Origin: Bacteroidota bacterium
GTDB taxonomy: Bacteria; Bacteroidota; Bacteroidia; B-17B0; Aurantibacillaceae
Assembly (NCBI GenBank): GCA_021156365.1
Contig: JAJNDK010000013.1
Span: forward strand, 62,001 to 126,000
Direction: 5' to 3'
Length of the DNA: 64,000 nt
A program made the translations under genes and the position numbers. Positions 14,723-22,642 of this stretch are shown here, piece by piece. Position 1 is the first letter of the stretch. Every line of letters begins with the position of its first letter. Under the pieces are notes generated by a model that saw only the letters and a program-made list of their open reading frames with translations, was not told where the DNA came from and searched no databases.

Positions 14723-16729
14723 ATGATGAAAAAAATTACTTTATCCCTGGCATTAACTGGTATGACAGCACTGTCTGCTCTTGCTCAGCAAAATGCAAAA
14801 CTGGTAACCGTAAATCCCTCTACAGCGGATGCGGCTGCTTCCACTTATACAGCAAAGCAAATCGGAACTCCTAACCAGACCCAGGCTTTGTTTGATATCC
14901 AGTTCAACTACAATGCTACCGATACCACAGGCCGTACAGGTATGGCGGGTGTGGCATTCACCGGTACTGAGTTCTGGGTATCCCGCTGGCAAAGCGATAC
15001 CATTTTTACCTTCTCACCGGGAGGAGCAGTTACGGATACCTTTACAATTCCGGGCATAACCGGCATCCGTTGTTTTACCTGGGATGGAACAAATATCTAT
15101 GCAGGTTTGAACACCAACTCGATACGTATCATCAATCCTGTTACCAAAATGCAGACCGGTACTATTAATGCTGCAGCTGCAGCTGTTACCGGCGTACGCC
15201 ATATGACCTATGATTCTACTGCAAACAGTGGAGCAGGTGGTTTCTGGATAGGGAACTTCGGTACGAACATCGTATTGATCAGCATGACAGGAGCGGTATT
15301 GCAAACAATTCCGGCTGCCACACACGGCCTCACTGCTATGTATGGTTCTGCTATCGATCATTGGACAGCAGGCGGACCTTATCTGTGGGTATTTGACCAG
15401 GGCGGAGCTTCGCAGTCGCGTTTGGTAAGATTACAGCTTCCTTCCGGTACGCCTACAGGACTTACACACGATGTAATGGCGGATGTAGGAGTGCAAAGAG
15501 GTTTAACAAGCGGTCTGGCAGGTGGTCTTTTCATCACCAACGGACTGGGTGCAACACGTACGATCGTAGGTCTGATCCAGGGAACTCCGGACAACTTATT
15601 GTTCGGCTATGAATTGAATGATTTCGTTCAGCCTGCAGTAGATGCACAGCTTGACTCACTGACACCGAACTCACCGTATATTCTGCGTCCTATCACTCAT
15701 TTCTCCAGCCCGCTCAACTGGAACGGTGTTATTTCCAACCAGGGTACTGCTACTCTTACCGCTACTGATTTTGTAGTGAACGTAATGAGCGGTGCATCTA
15801 CTGTATATACGAATACCACCACGGTAAACAACCTTACCACGCTGAGCACTGCAAACCCTACTACTTCCGCAGCTTTCACACCGTCCGCAACGGGTAACTT
15901 CACCGTAAAAGCCTATGCTTCGGTAGTTGCTCCGCAGGTAGACCTGGTGCATTCAAATGATACTATCGACTACAACTTTGGTGTAACGGATACTGTTTTC
16001 GCACGTGAAGATGGTATTTCATCAGGATCACTTGGTATCGGTAACGGCTCGGGAGGAACATTGGGACAAACATTTACTACCAGCACAGCCGACCAGATCA
16101 CATCGGTTACTATGCAGTTCACTGCACCAACCGCAGGTGATTCTATGAGAGCGACCATTCACAGCTTTGGTGCAACACCGGGTGCTGTATTGGCAAGCAC
16201 GCCTTATTACAAATTTGTACCGGCTGATACACTTGGTATGGTACTGACCTTGCCATTGACCGGAGGTCCATTGCCAATTGCAGCCGGAACCTATTTTGTA
16301 GGGGTGAATGAAGTGGCATCGAATGTTACGTTGGCTACCACCGATTTCAATTTCCGTCCGAACAGCAGCTGGGTTATCTTTGGTGCAAATCCATGGACCC
16401 CTGCAGAAAATTTTGGGTTCAGTAAAACCTTCCTCCTGCGTATGAATGTGGCAGGTGAACCGGTTGGCCTGAAAACAAATGCATTTGAAAGCCAGGACCT
16501 GCTTACGTACCCGAATCCTGCTTCTACTCATATTACTGTAGAGCTGGAGAAAAATACGAACAGTGTTTCCATTCTGAATGTATTGGGTGAAGAAGTATAC
16601 AACACCGCAGTGAATGCAACAGCAAAAAAACTGTCGGTTGATCTTACAGCATTCCCTTCAGGGATCTATTTTGTAAAAGCAACTGCGAATGGCAAAGTAA
16701 GAAGCAGCAAAATTGTTGTTTCCAAATAA
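14723..16729 (+). CDS. Secreted protein with T9SS type A sorting domain
   Basis: 668 residues. The signal peptide runs to about residue 22 (MKKITLSLALTGMTALSALA). Residues 60-300 look like a beta-propeller (repeated GTEFWVSRW, TWDGTNIYAG, GGPYLWVFDQ), followed by Ig-like or jelly-roll beta domains (about 320-570). The final 75 residues, from YPNPASTHITVEL to IYFVKATANG and KIVVSK, are a classical type A sorting domain, which is cut off during T9SS export. It is monocistronic, with its own promoter and a strong terminator. An exported surface role is firm, the activity unknown. Confidence 0.9.
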   Translation: MMKKITLSLALTGMTALSALAQQNAKLVTVNPSTADAAASTYTAKQIGTPNQTQALFDIQFNYNATDTTGRTGMAGVAFTGTEFWVSRWQSDTIFTFSPGGAVTDTFTIPGITGIRCFTWDGTNIYAGLNTNSIRIINPVTKMQTGTINAAAAAVTGVRHMTYDSTANSGAGGFWIGNFGTNIVLISMTGAVLQTIPAATHGLTAMYGSAIDHWTAGGPYLWVFDQGGASQSRLVRLQLPSGTPTGLTHDVMADVGVQRGLTSGLAGGLFITNGLGATRTIVGLIQGTPDNLLFGYELNDFVQPAVDAQLDSLTPNSPYILRPITHFSSPLNWNGVISNQGTATLTATDFVVNVMSGASTVYTNTTTVNNLTTLSTANPTTSAAFTPSATGNFTVKAYASVVAPQVDLVHSNDTIDYNFGVTDTVFAREDGISSGSLGIGNGSGGTLGQTFTTSTADQITSVTMQFTAPTAGDSMRATIHSFGATPGAVLASTPYYKFVPADTLGMVLTLPLTGGPLPIAAGTYFVGVNEVASNVTLATTDFNFRPNSSWVIFGANPWTPAENFGFSKTFLLRMNVAGEPVGLKTNAFESQDLLTYPNPASTHITVELEKNTNSVSILNVLGEEVYNTAVNATAKKLSVDLTAFPSGIYFVKATANGKVRSSKIVVSK

Positions 16730-16750
16730 GCTTTCGTAAATCAATACTAA

Positions 16751-16784
16751 AAGGCTGCTTCTTTTCAGAAGCAGCCTTTTTTTT
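16751..16784 (+). terminator. Terminator of the T9SS type A gene
   Basis: A perfect 12-bp stem AAGGCTGCTTCT / AGAAGCAGCCTT with a TTTC loop is followed by a T run. Confidence 0.95.
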
Positions 16785-17080
16785 AGCTGGCCAGACGCGG
16801 TCGCGAAGCCTCGCGAGCGCGGGTGACGCAGATATAGAAGTTGTTTGTGAGTAAAATTAACGCAGATAGTAGTCAGGTTAATATATTCTCTTAATAAGTA
16901 GAACAAACTATGTGTCCTATGTGTTTTCAAACCGGGTAATTTTATACTCAATCCGTATCTTCTTTGAAAGAGGCAGGACAAGTGAAACCTATACTTAACA
17001 CATGGCACAGGAATAGCTGCTTTCAGTTAAATGTGAAATTAGTTTGCAGGGGCTGGAAAAGCCGGCTGATAGTTTAACCA
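16785..17080. repeat. Intergenic repeat with inserted palindrome B
   Basis: TTAGCTGGCCAGACGCGG is followed directly by TCGCGAAGCCTCGCGA (16801-16816), then ACGCAGATA and AAATTAACGCAGATA. Compared with 11635-11710, where CCAGACGCAGAT is continuous, the palindrome looks inserted. The remaining gap to 17148 shows no gene or strong hairpin; TACATTTT near 17122 is a weak -7 box for the next gene. Confidence 0.6.
16801..16816. repeat. 16-bp palindrome, family B
   Basis: Identical to the copy at 643-658. Confidence 0.85.
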
Positions 17081-17147
17081 TTGTGGGGTAGCGATGCTTC
17101 ACTACGCGATGGTTAAGACATTACATTTTTCTTTAATCCACTCCGAT

Positions 17148-17519
17148 ATGATACATATACTAAACGATCTTCCTTCCAATGTGGTTGGTTTCCGGGCCAC
17201 CGGAGAAGTAACCGAAAAAGACTTCACGGATATCGTGATGCCCAAAGTGAAGGAACTGGTAGACAGGACAGACAAGCTGAATTACTTACTGGTGCTCGAC
17301 ACCTCTCTCAAAAATTTCACGGTTGGTGCCTGGATGAAGGATGCATTGATGGGCATTAAACATTTGCTCAAATGGAACAGGGCAGCTATTGTGACGGATG
17401 TGGAAAGTATCCGCACCTTCACGGATGCCTTCAGCCTGTTCATTCCCGGTGAGTTCAAGGGCTTTGAGCACAAGGATCTGCAAAAGGCCATCGACTGGGT
17501 ATCTGAGAAAACCGACTGA
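17148..17519 (+). CDS. STAS/SpoIIAA-like protein
   Basis: About 123 residues from ATG 17148, chosen because family members begin with a strand such as MIHILNDLPSNVVGF; an upstream ATG would add 18 unconserved residues. Other visible motifs are GEVTEKDF, NYLLVLDTSL, GIKHLLKWNRAAIVTD and SLFIPGEFKGF. The SpoIIAA-like fold is related to STAS and Sec14 domains and may bind a lipid or hydrophobic ligand, or a partner. It is followed after 75 nt by a small unknown gene on the same strand. Confidence 0.8.
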   Translation: MIHILNDLPSNVVGFRATGEVTEKDFTDIVMPKVKELVDRTDKLNYLLVLDTSLKNFTVGAWMKDALMGIKHLLKWNRAAIVTDVESIRTFTDAFSLFIPGEFKGFEHKDLQKAIDWVSEKTD

Positions 17520-17593
17520 GATCATTTGCTTGTCTTTTTATCAACGCAAGCCACTGGCACCGGATTCGTGGTTATTCCATAAAAGCATACATC

Positions 17594-17866
17594 ATGGAAG
17601 AGAATAAAGAAACCGGACTACATCCCGAAAAGACGGGAGCTGTTCCTTTGGAATTTGATTTCCGGGGAACGCATTATACAGGCGAGGCAAAACCGCTGAA
17701 AACAAGCTGCAATGAAGATGGCTGTTACGAGCTGGATGTAACGCTGAACGGACATCCTATGGGAACTATTTACCGCAGCAGCAAAAAGGAATGGACGCTT
17801 AGTGAATCAGCCGGGCAGGAAATGATCAATAAGATCGGGGAGATCATAGAGCTTTGGTATAAATAG
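17594..17866 (+). CDS. Small hypothetical protein
   Basis: A soluble 90-residue protein with no signal peptide. After a charged start (MEENKETGLHPEKTG), LEFDFRGTHYTGEA, CYELDVTLNGHPMGTIYRSS and KEWTLSE form an antiparallel beta pattern, ending in a helix NKIGEIIELWYK. This resembles small Bacteroidota proteins of unknown function. A strong terminator follows. Confidence 0.7.
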   Translation: MEENKETGLHPEKTGAVPLEFDFRGTHYTGEAKPLKTSCNEDGCYELDVTLNGHPMGTIYRSSKKEWTLSESAGQEMINKIGEIIELWYK

Positions 17867-17890
17867 CAGGTGAAACAGATGAAATAAAAA

Positions 17891-17928
17891 CGCCCCGTCC
17901 TCCTGAGCTTGTCGAAGGAACGGGGCGT
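17891..17928. terminator. Terminator whose loop is the TCCTGAGCTTGTCGAAGGA repeat
   Basis: CGCCCCGT (17891-17898) pairs with ACGGGGCG (17920-17927). The loop region 17901-17919 is the imperfect palindrome TCCTGAGCTTGTCGAAGGA, a short repeat I know from many unrelated bacterial genomes. A second half-copy lies at 36037. It can serve both converging genes. Confidence 0.8.
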
Positions 17929-17948
17929 TCATTTTATAAAATTATTTT

Positions 17949-18668
17949 TTACATTCTGCCGGCGCTGATCATCCAGTTGATGCCAAAACGATCAACAAGC
18001 ATACCGAAGTAAGACCCCCAGAACTGCATGGCCATTGGCATAACTGCGTTGCCTCCGTCCGAAAGCGCTGCATATAAACGGTCTGCTTCTTTCTCATCGA
18101 TCGCAGAGATGGAAATGGAAAAATTGTTACCCGCCGTAATTGCGGGGCTACCCAGTGCTTCGTCGGCATCGCTTCCCATTAGCATGGTCTCTTTGCTGAT
18201 CGGCAGAGAAATGTGCATAAGCATATTAGCCAAATGCTCCGGTAGTGCAGGCTGACCTTCCTGCGGAGGCATTTCTTTGAAACGGCTTACCATAGCGAAA
18301 TTGCCGCCGAAAACAGATCTGTACATATTGAATGCTTCCTCACAATTGCCATTGAATGTGAGATAGACGTTTAATATATTCTGTTTCGGCTCCGGCTTTG
18401 CAACCGGTTTGTTAGCACTGGCTTTTTTAGCAGCTTTTTTAGTCACGCCCGGGCGTGATTTCTTTGCCACCTTCTTTACCGCTTTTTTTACTGCTTTTTT
18501 TACTGCTTTCTTTGGAGCTGCTTTTTTAGTTGCTTTTTTTACCGCTTTTTTAGTAGCCTTTTTCGCGGCTTTCTTTGGAGCAGCTTTTTTAGTCACGCCA
18601 GGGCGTGATTTTTTTGTAGCTTTCTTCACCGCTTTTTTAGCGGCTTTTTTTGCTTTTTTCTTTGCCAT
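17949..18668 (-). CDS. PhnB/VOC-like protein with a histone-H1-like N-terminal tail
   Basis: Residues 1-90 are almost only Lys, Ala and Val (KKAVKKATKK units) with two SRPGVT inserts at about 22 and 71, encoded by palindrome A. Residues about 95-239 are a PhnB-type vicinal-oxygen-chelate domain: LNVYLTFNGNCEEAFNMYRS, FGGNF, HISLPI, FSISISAIDEKEADRLYAAL and a terminal WGSYFGMLVDRFGINW, normally a stand-alone 140-residue protein. The tail is like that of adk in this window but sits at the opposite end. Nucleic-acid binding is inferred from composition. The domain's substrate is unknown. Confidence 0.88.
   Translation of the reverse strand: MAKKKAKKAAKKAVKKATKKSRPGVTKKAAPKKAAKKATKKAVKKATKKAAPKKAVKKAVKKAVKKVAKKSRPGVTKKAAKKASANKPVAKPEPKQNILNVYLTFNGNCEEAFNMYRSVFGGNFAMVSRFKEMPPQEGQPALPEHLANMLMHISLPISKETMLMGSDADEALGSPAITAGNNFSISISAIDEKEADRLYAALSDGGNAVMPMAMQFWGSYFGMLVDRFGINWMISAGRM
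18443..18458. repeat. Palindrome A inside the VOC-protein tail, copy 1
   Basis: Perfect TCACGCCCGGGCGTGA, read as SRPGVT on the minus strand. Confidence 0.9.
18593..18608. repeat. Palindrome A inside the VOC-protein tail, copy 2
   Basis: TCACGCCAGGGCGTGA, one silent difference; same codon register, SRPGVT. Confidence 0.9.
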
Positions 18669-18839
18669 GATTTGGGGTTTTTAATATTAGCACTAAGGTT
18701 GCAAATTTTACATTCATTTACAAGAAAAAACACCGGTAATTTTGGCGAATGATTCTGCGTATAATAAAACAAAAGGCCCGTTTACCTTAACTTTACCGTC
18801 GGGTTATAAATTCCGGATATAAGCGGGTGATGGAGCGCT

Positions 18840-18847
18840 TACTTTTG
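18840..18847 (+). promoter_or_regulatory. Promoter -7 box of the 246-residue lipoprotein
   Basis: TACTTTTG matches TAnnTTTG; it lies 15 nt before the ATG. Confidence 0.6.
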
Positions 18848-18862
18848 AAGTAAATATATACG

Positions 18863-19603
18863 ATGAAAATCCTGCTTTGTCTTTATACTGTCCTGTTTTT
18901 ATACGCCTGTGGGGAAAAGGATCAACAGGCAGCATCAGTAAAAACACCAGCAAAACCGATAGTTCCGGTGTACTTACCTGAAGATTCGATGCGATCTCTC
19001 ATTGCCTGGCATACGAAGAATGTACTGGCAGAAAAGGACAGTGGCGATATACGAATCGTTACGTATCGTGATCAGGTAAATGCCCCGGCCTTCGTTTTTG
19101 ACGAAATAATTCCCGGATATGAAGATACACCTGCCGATACGATCAGCTGGAGCGGTACTCCCGTGTATACCCTTACCAAACGGCTGTATATGGATCGTTT
19201 GCTGGGTATTGTATTAAAAAGAGAAATCGCCGATACACTGCTAAGCTATTATATACCTGTAATGGAGGAAGGCGACAGCAGCGTAAAAGTAGAGAACGGA
19301 GTAAAAGGCGGAGCGGAGGTCGAACATTTTGTGTTTAATACAGAACCTGTTTTTGGTTACCGGGAACCTTTCGGAATAAAAAATGCAAAACTGATCCCTC
19401 CCGAAACAAAGCTGGTAGCAAATTGTACGATGGAATGCAGGGATGATACGGGCGAAATGCTGGTGTATTTTGTACATATACGCGACAAAAAACGGCCGCA
19501 GGGATATTGGGTGATGGAGAAATCAGGCTTGTTCTCGCACGAAATGGCAGAAGGAGCCTACTGGAGTAATTACCATGCTACGCTTTATCTCAGGAAAAAA
19601 TGA
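18863..19603 (+). CDS. Lipoprotein of unknown function
   Basis: 246 residues. The signal peptide MKILLCLYTVLFLYAC ends in lipobox Cys16, followed by GEKDQQ. The mature part is mixed alpha/beta with no repeat: SLIAWHTKNVLAEK, FVFDEIIPGYEDTPADT, LYMDRLLGIVL, VKGGAEVEHFVF, and a C-terminal YWVMEKSGLFSHEMAEGAYW. I do not recognise the family. It stands alone with its own promoter, convergent with the VWA-like gene. Confidence 0.75.
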   Translation: MKILLCLYTVLFLYACGEKDQQAASVKTPAKPIVPVYLPEDSMRSLIAWHTKNVLAEKDSGDIRIVTYRDQVNAPAFVFDEIIPGYEDTPADTISWSGTPVYTLTKRLYMDRLLGIVLKREIADTLLSYYIPVMEEGDSSVKVENGVKGGAEVEHFVFNTEPVFGYREPFGIKNAKLIPPETKLVANCTMECRDDTGEMLVYFVHIRDKKRPQGYWVMEKSGLFSHEMAEGAYWSNYHATLYLRKK

Positions 19604-19647
19604 AATCTTTTCTACAACAGTCTAAAATGAAATCTCTATCCGGTCAC

Positions 19648-20793
19648 TCAGGTCTTACTGCCGATCTTTAAAAATTTCCCGCCACTTACCCTGTACACAA
19701 AACCGCCGATCTCTATTGTTTTTCCTTCGGCCAGCTCCGTCAGCTTGTTGATGTCTTCTTCCATGGTATGCAGGCTGCCTTTGGTATGCCTTGCCAGGTC
19801 GAGGTATTCGGTATTGATCGGAACGCCCTTTTCCTGTCCGCACAGGATGATATGAACGGGGATCTTTACCTGGCTCATCAGGCCGTAGTCGCGCATGGGA
19901 GCCCAGTTGTCGGCGATCATGATCACTTCTTTCAATCCCGGATTTTTCTTTGCTGCATACAGGATCGCCTCCACGTTGTTTTCCGGGCAATCCCCGCCAT
20001 ATCCATTCTTCATACATACCGCTGCCGTTTTTAATACACTGTCCTTATTGTCGCCTTTGCAGTAATACACACCACCTGCTTTGCCTGTTTTTTTCAGGCG
20101 GTCATCGGTCATATCCCCATCGTTGAAAAAGATGAATTCCGAAAATTTTTTGGTGGCAAAGGTCAGCTTGTACCAGAGGAACACCTGGCTCAGGTAGGGC
20201 GACATGCTCCCTGTGAGATCGGTAGCCACCGTCATATTGGTCCATTTGTTCCGTCGGAATACTTTCAGAACGGAGGAATCGGCTACCACAGTTTTGTTCT
20301 TCCATACATCCATCATGTGAGCCAGCTCGCGCGCAGAACTTTCGGCAGTAGGAGCCGGTTTGTAGATGATCACAAAACCATGGAACATATTTTTGGCAGC
20401 TGCTTCACTTTTGCAATTGGTCTGGCTGATGATGCTCCATTGGGTAACCGGATTGCCGAACAAGCTCGGACACAGCAAATGCAGGAACCCGATCCGGCGT
20501 TCGTTCAGTTCCGTGAGGTCCTGATCTTTTGGATAACGCGTATATACGAGCTCTACACTTTTGATCACTCCGTTCTTTACTGCCTCGATCTCTTTCGGGT
20601 TCGTGAGTGCAAAATCACCGTATCCGAACTCAAGGTAGAGCTTTTTGAATTCGGGATCGGGGATAGGAGCAGCCATGTATTTAGGCACACTGAAGGTGTC
20701 GATCTTAATATTGATGCGGGTATTGAGGGTAGTCTGAGAATAGCTGAGCTGTAGTACTGTCAGCAGGAAGCTAAGAAGTAATGTCTTTTTCAT
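19648..20793 (-). CDS. Secreted von Willebrand A-like protein
   Basis: 381 residues with an N-terminal signal peptide (MKKTLLLSFLLTVLQLSYSQ). The second half has a VWA-type core: TVATDLTGSMSPYLSQVFLW gives a DxTxS variant of the MIDAS site, followed by FIFFNDGD, a Cys pair (AAVCMKNGYGGDCPENN) and the strand EVIMIADNWAPMRDY. The C-terminus adds a short beta hairpin (IEIGGFVYRVSGGKFLKIG). Such proteins bind metal and partner proteins outside the inner membrane. The N-terminal half (residues 30-170) is unknown to me. Confidence 0.75.
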   Translation of the reverse strand: MKKTLLLSFLLTVLQLSYSQTTLNTRINIKIDTFSVPKYMAAPIPDPEFKKLYLEFGYGDFALTNPKEIEAVKNGVIKSVELVYTRYPKDQDLTELNERRIGFLHLLCPSLFGNPVTQWSIISQTNCKSEAAAKNMFHGFVIIYKPAPTAESSARELAHMMDVWKNKTVVADSSVLKVFRRNKWTNMTVATDLTGSMSPYLSQVFLWYKLTFATKKFSEFIFFNDGDMTDDRLKKTGKAGGVYYCKGDNKDSVLKTAAVCMKNGYGGDCPENNVEAILYAAKKNPGLKEVIMIADNWAPMRDYGLMSQVKIPVHIILCGQEKGVPINTEYLDLARHTKGSLHTMEEDINKLTELAEGKTIEIGGFVYRVSGGKFLKIGSKT

Positions 20794-20881
20794 AGATGTG
20801 GTTTTGGTTTTATAACCTGAAATTCAGTGAAAAGTTACAGCCTGGATCTCATTGAAGTCCCGTACGAGAGATCCTAAACGA

Positions 20882-20919
20882 ACATTCGCCTGCCTTCCTT
20901 TCGGCAGACAAGCGAATGT
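20882..20919. repeat. Hairpin repeat after the desaturase gene
   Basis: ACATTCGC (20882-20889) pairs with GCGAATGT (20912-20919), and an inner TGCC/GGCA pair extends the stem. A related but shorter arm pair, TTCGCTTATC/GATAAGCGAA, occurs at 45962-45996. It may end the desaturase transcript, but lacks a clean T run. Confidence 0.6.
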
Positions 20920-20942
20920 ACAATGTTATTCAAAGAAAAATT

Positions 20943-22016
20943 TTATTTTCCCAAACTACGCAGCAATCGTACGTGCGATCCGATCGCTCCGAAGAAGGTA
21001 CGGTTCACGTGATAAGGCAATCCGTATTCCCTTGCTGTGCGTTCTACAATAGGAGAAAGCTGCGGGTAATGGATGTGACAGATGCTTGGGAACAAGTGAT
21101 GCTCGATCTGGTAATTGAGCCCGCCGATCATCCATCCGAACAAACGGCTGTTGCGTGCAAAGTTGGCGGTGGTCTGCAGCTCATGGGCCATCCATTCGTG
21201 GTGGATCGTGCCCTGCTCATCCGGTAGCGGTTGTTCGGCTATCTCCACCAAATGCGCCATCTGGAACACGGTGCTCATGAGGATACCGGCCACTGCATGC
21301 ATCACTAAGAAACCTAAGAGGATCATCCACCAGCTGAAGCCGGAGAAGAGCATGGGCAAACCGATGATCAGTACCAGGTAAGCAAACTTCGTGAGCACTA
21401 ATCGCACCATTTCTTTTTTAGGTGTAGAGCCTTGTTGTTTTGTATAACCTGCCTTGTTGTATTTCACCAGGCGGAAGAATTCACTGAAGACCCTCGAAAT
21501 GGTCATCAGGCAATAGAGTGGAAATGCATAGATGTGCTGGAAACGGTGAACCTTTTTCAAGGGCGATTGTTTCGAGAGACGCAGCGATCCTTTCGGTTCG
21601 ATGTCCTCATCGTGTCCGTCGATGTTGGTGTAGGTATGATGCAGCATGTTGTGCTGCACTCGCCAGTTGAAAGGATTGCCACCGATCAGGTACATGGTGG
21701 AGGTGAAGAGCTTGTTCAGCCATCCTTTTTTGGAGAAAGATCCGTGCGCTGCATCGTGCATAACGCTCATGCCGATACCAGACATGCCTAATCCCATCGC
21801 TACCGATAAAGGAAAGATGGCCCAGGGACTCATGGAAACTGTCAGGATCAGGATAAAAGGTGCAAGGTAACAGGCCAGCATTACGACAGCTTTAAGAAGC
21901 ATTTTCGAATTGCCTTTGGAAGAGATACCTTTTTCCCGGAAGTAGTCGTTCACGTTTTTTCTTAAAGCGGCCGTGAATTCCGCTTTGTCTTTACCGACAA
22001 ATCTGATAGGGTTCAT
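20943..22016 (-). CDS. Membrane fatty-acid (acyl-CoA/acyl-lipid) desaturase
   Basis: 357 residues with three histidine boxes of front-end or linoleoyl-CoA-type desaturases: HDAAHGSF, HNMLHHTYTN and QIEHHLFPSICH. These bind the di-iron centre that inserts a double bond into a fatty acyl chain, using O2. Hydrophobic pairs lie at about 48-85 and 205-245. It probably tunes membrane fluidity. TACCTTTG on the minus strand (22121-22114) is a perfect -7 box, giving a leader of about 90 nt. Regiochemistry cannot be read from sequence. Confidence 0.92.
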   Translation of the reverse strand: MNPIRFVGKDKAEFTAALRKNVNDYFREKGISSKGNSKMLLKAVVMLACYLAPFILILTVSMSPWAIFPLSVAMGLGMSGIGMSVMHDAAHGSFSKKGWLNKLFTSTMYLIGGNPFNWRVQHNMLHHTYTNIDGHDEDIEPKGSLRLSKQSPLKKVHRFQHIYAFPLYCLMTISRVFSEFFRLVKYNKAGYTKQQGSTPKKEMVRLVLTKFAYLVLIIGLPMLFSGFSWWMILLGFLVMHAVAGILMSTVFQMAHLVEIAEQPLPDEQGTIHHEWMAHELQTTANFARNSRLFGWMIGGLNYQIEHHLFPSICHIHYPQLSPIVERTAREYGLPYHVNRTFFGAIGSHVRLLRSLGK

Positions 22017-22113
22017 TTTTTATTTTTGTGGACTTCATGATCGAAGCCCGGTTAGCCGGAAAAGGAGGGAGAGAGAATTCTGATGATTGAAACCCGGTTG
22101 TTTATTTACAGAA

Positions 22114-22121
22114 CAAAGGTA
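22114..22121 (-). promoter_or_regulatory. Promoter -7 box of the desaturase gene
   Basis: Minus-strand TACCTTTG, a full match to TAnnTTTG. Confidence 0.6.
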
Positions 22122-22244
22122 CGCCCTTAGCAGGCGATTGGTTCTGCTGCTTGTACTTGTTTAACAGCAAATACGTTAAAAAGTGGGGAATTGAAGGGGA
22201 AAAGTGGGGAAATAGTGTGGGTTATACTGATTTATATTCCTGAT

Positions 22245-22460
22245 TCACTCATATGCCTCTTTTACATACCTGCTTATATAGGTAGCCAGGCCTTCTCCAA
22301 GCTCCGCTAACTTTTTCATTTTCTCTACCCGTGTTTTGCCGGCTGATCCATAGGTATACTTATAGATCGCTCCGCCATCAAAACGAATGCAGATAGCTTC
22401 GCTTTCCGTATCGTAAGCGATCACTCCGGACTTGCCGCTTTTATTGGCGTACTTTTTCAT
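22245..22460 (-). CDS. KTSC-like small protein
   Basis: 71 residues. SGVIAYDTESEAICIRF followed by IYKYTYGSAGK resembles the KTSC fold (small proteins with a Tyr-rich strand and a helix that ends near YI). The second half, VEKMKKLAELGEGLATYISRYV, is helical. KTSC domains occur alone or with nucleic-acid enzymes; no role is known. It stands alone. Confidence 0.65.
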   Translation of the reverse strand: MKKYANKSGKSGVIAYDTESEAICIRFDGGAIYKYTYGSAGKTRVEKMKKLAELGEGLATYISRYVKEAYE

Positions 22461-22486
22461 TTCCTGTACGATGGGCGGTTTTTTGT

Positions 22487-22630
22487 CGCCGCAGATTTAC
22501 GCAGATTTCACAGATACCACATTGTCTTGATCGAGAATAAATGGGTGTAAATTCATTTCTGTAGCCATCAGGACTTTATGCAAAATGCAAATAATAAAAG
22601 ATCTGCGGAATCTGCGTAAATCCGCGGCAG
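22487..22630. repeat. MITE-like intergenic element with inverted ends
   Basis: The left end GCCGCAGATTTACGCAGATT is matched on the opposite strand at the right end by GCCGCGGATTTACGCAGATT, one mismatch in 20. Each is followed inward by (C/T)CACAGAT or CCGCAGAT. About 90 bp of unrelated sequence lies between. No coding capacity. Confidence 0.75.
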
Positions 22631-22642
22631 ACTTTTCGTCTT

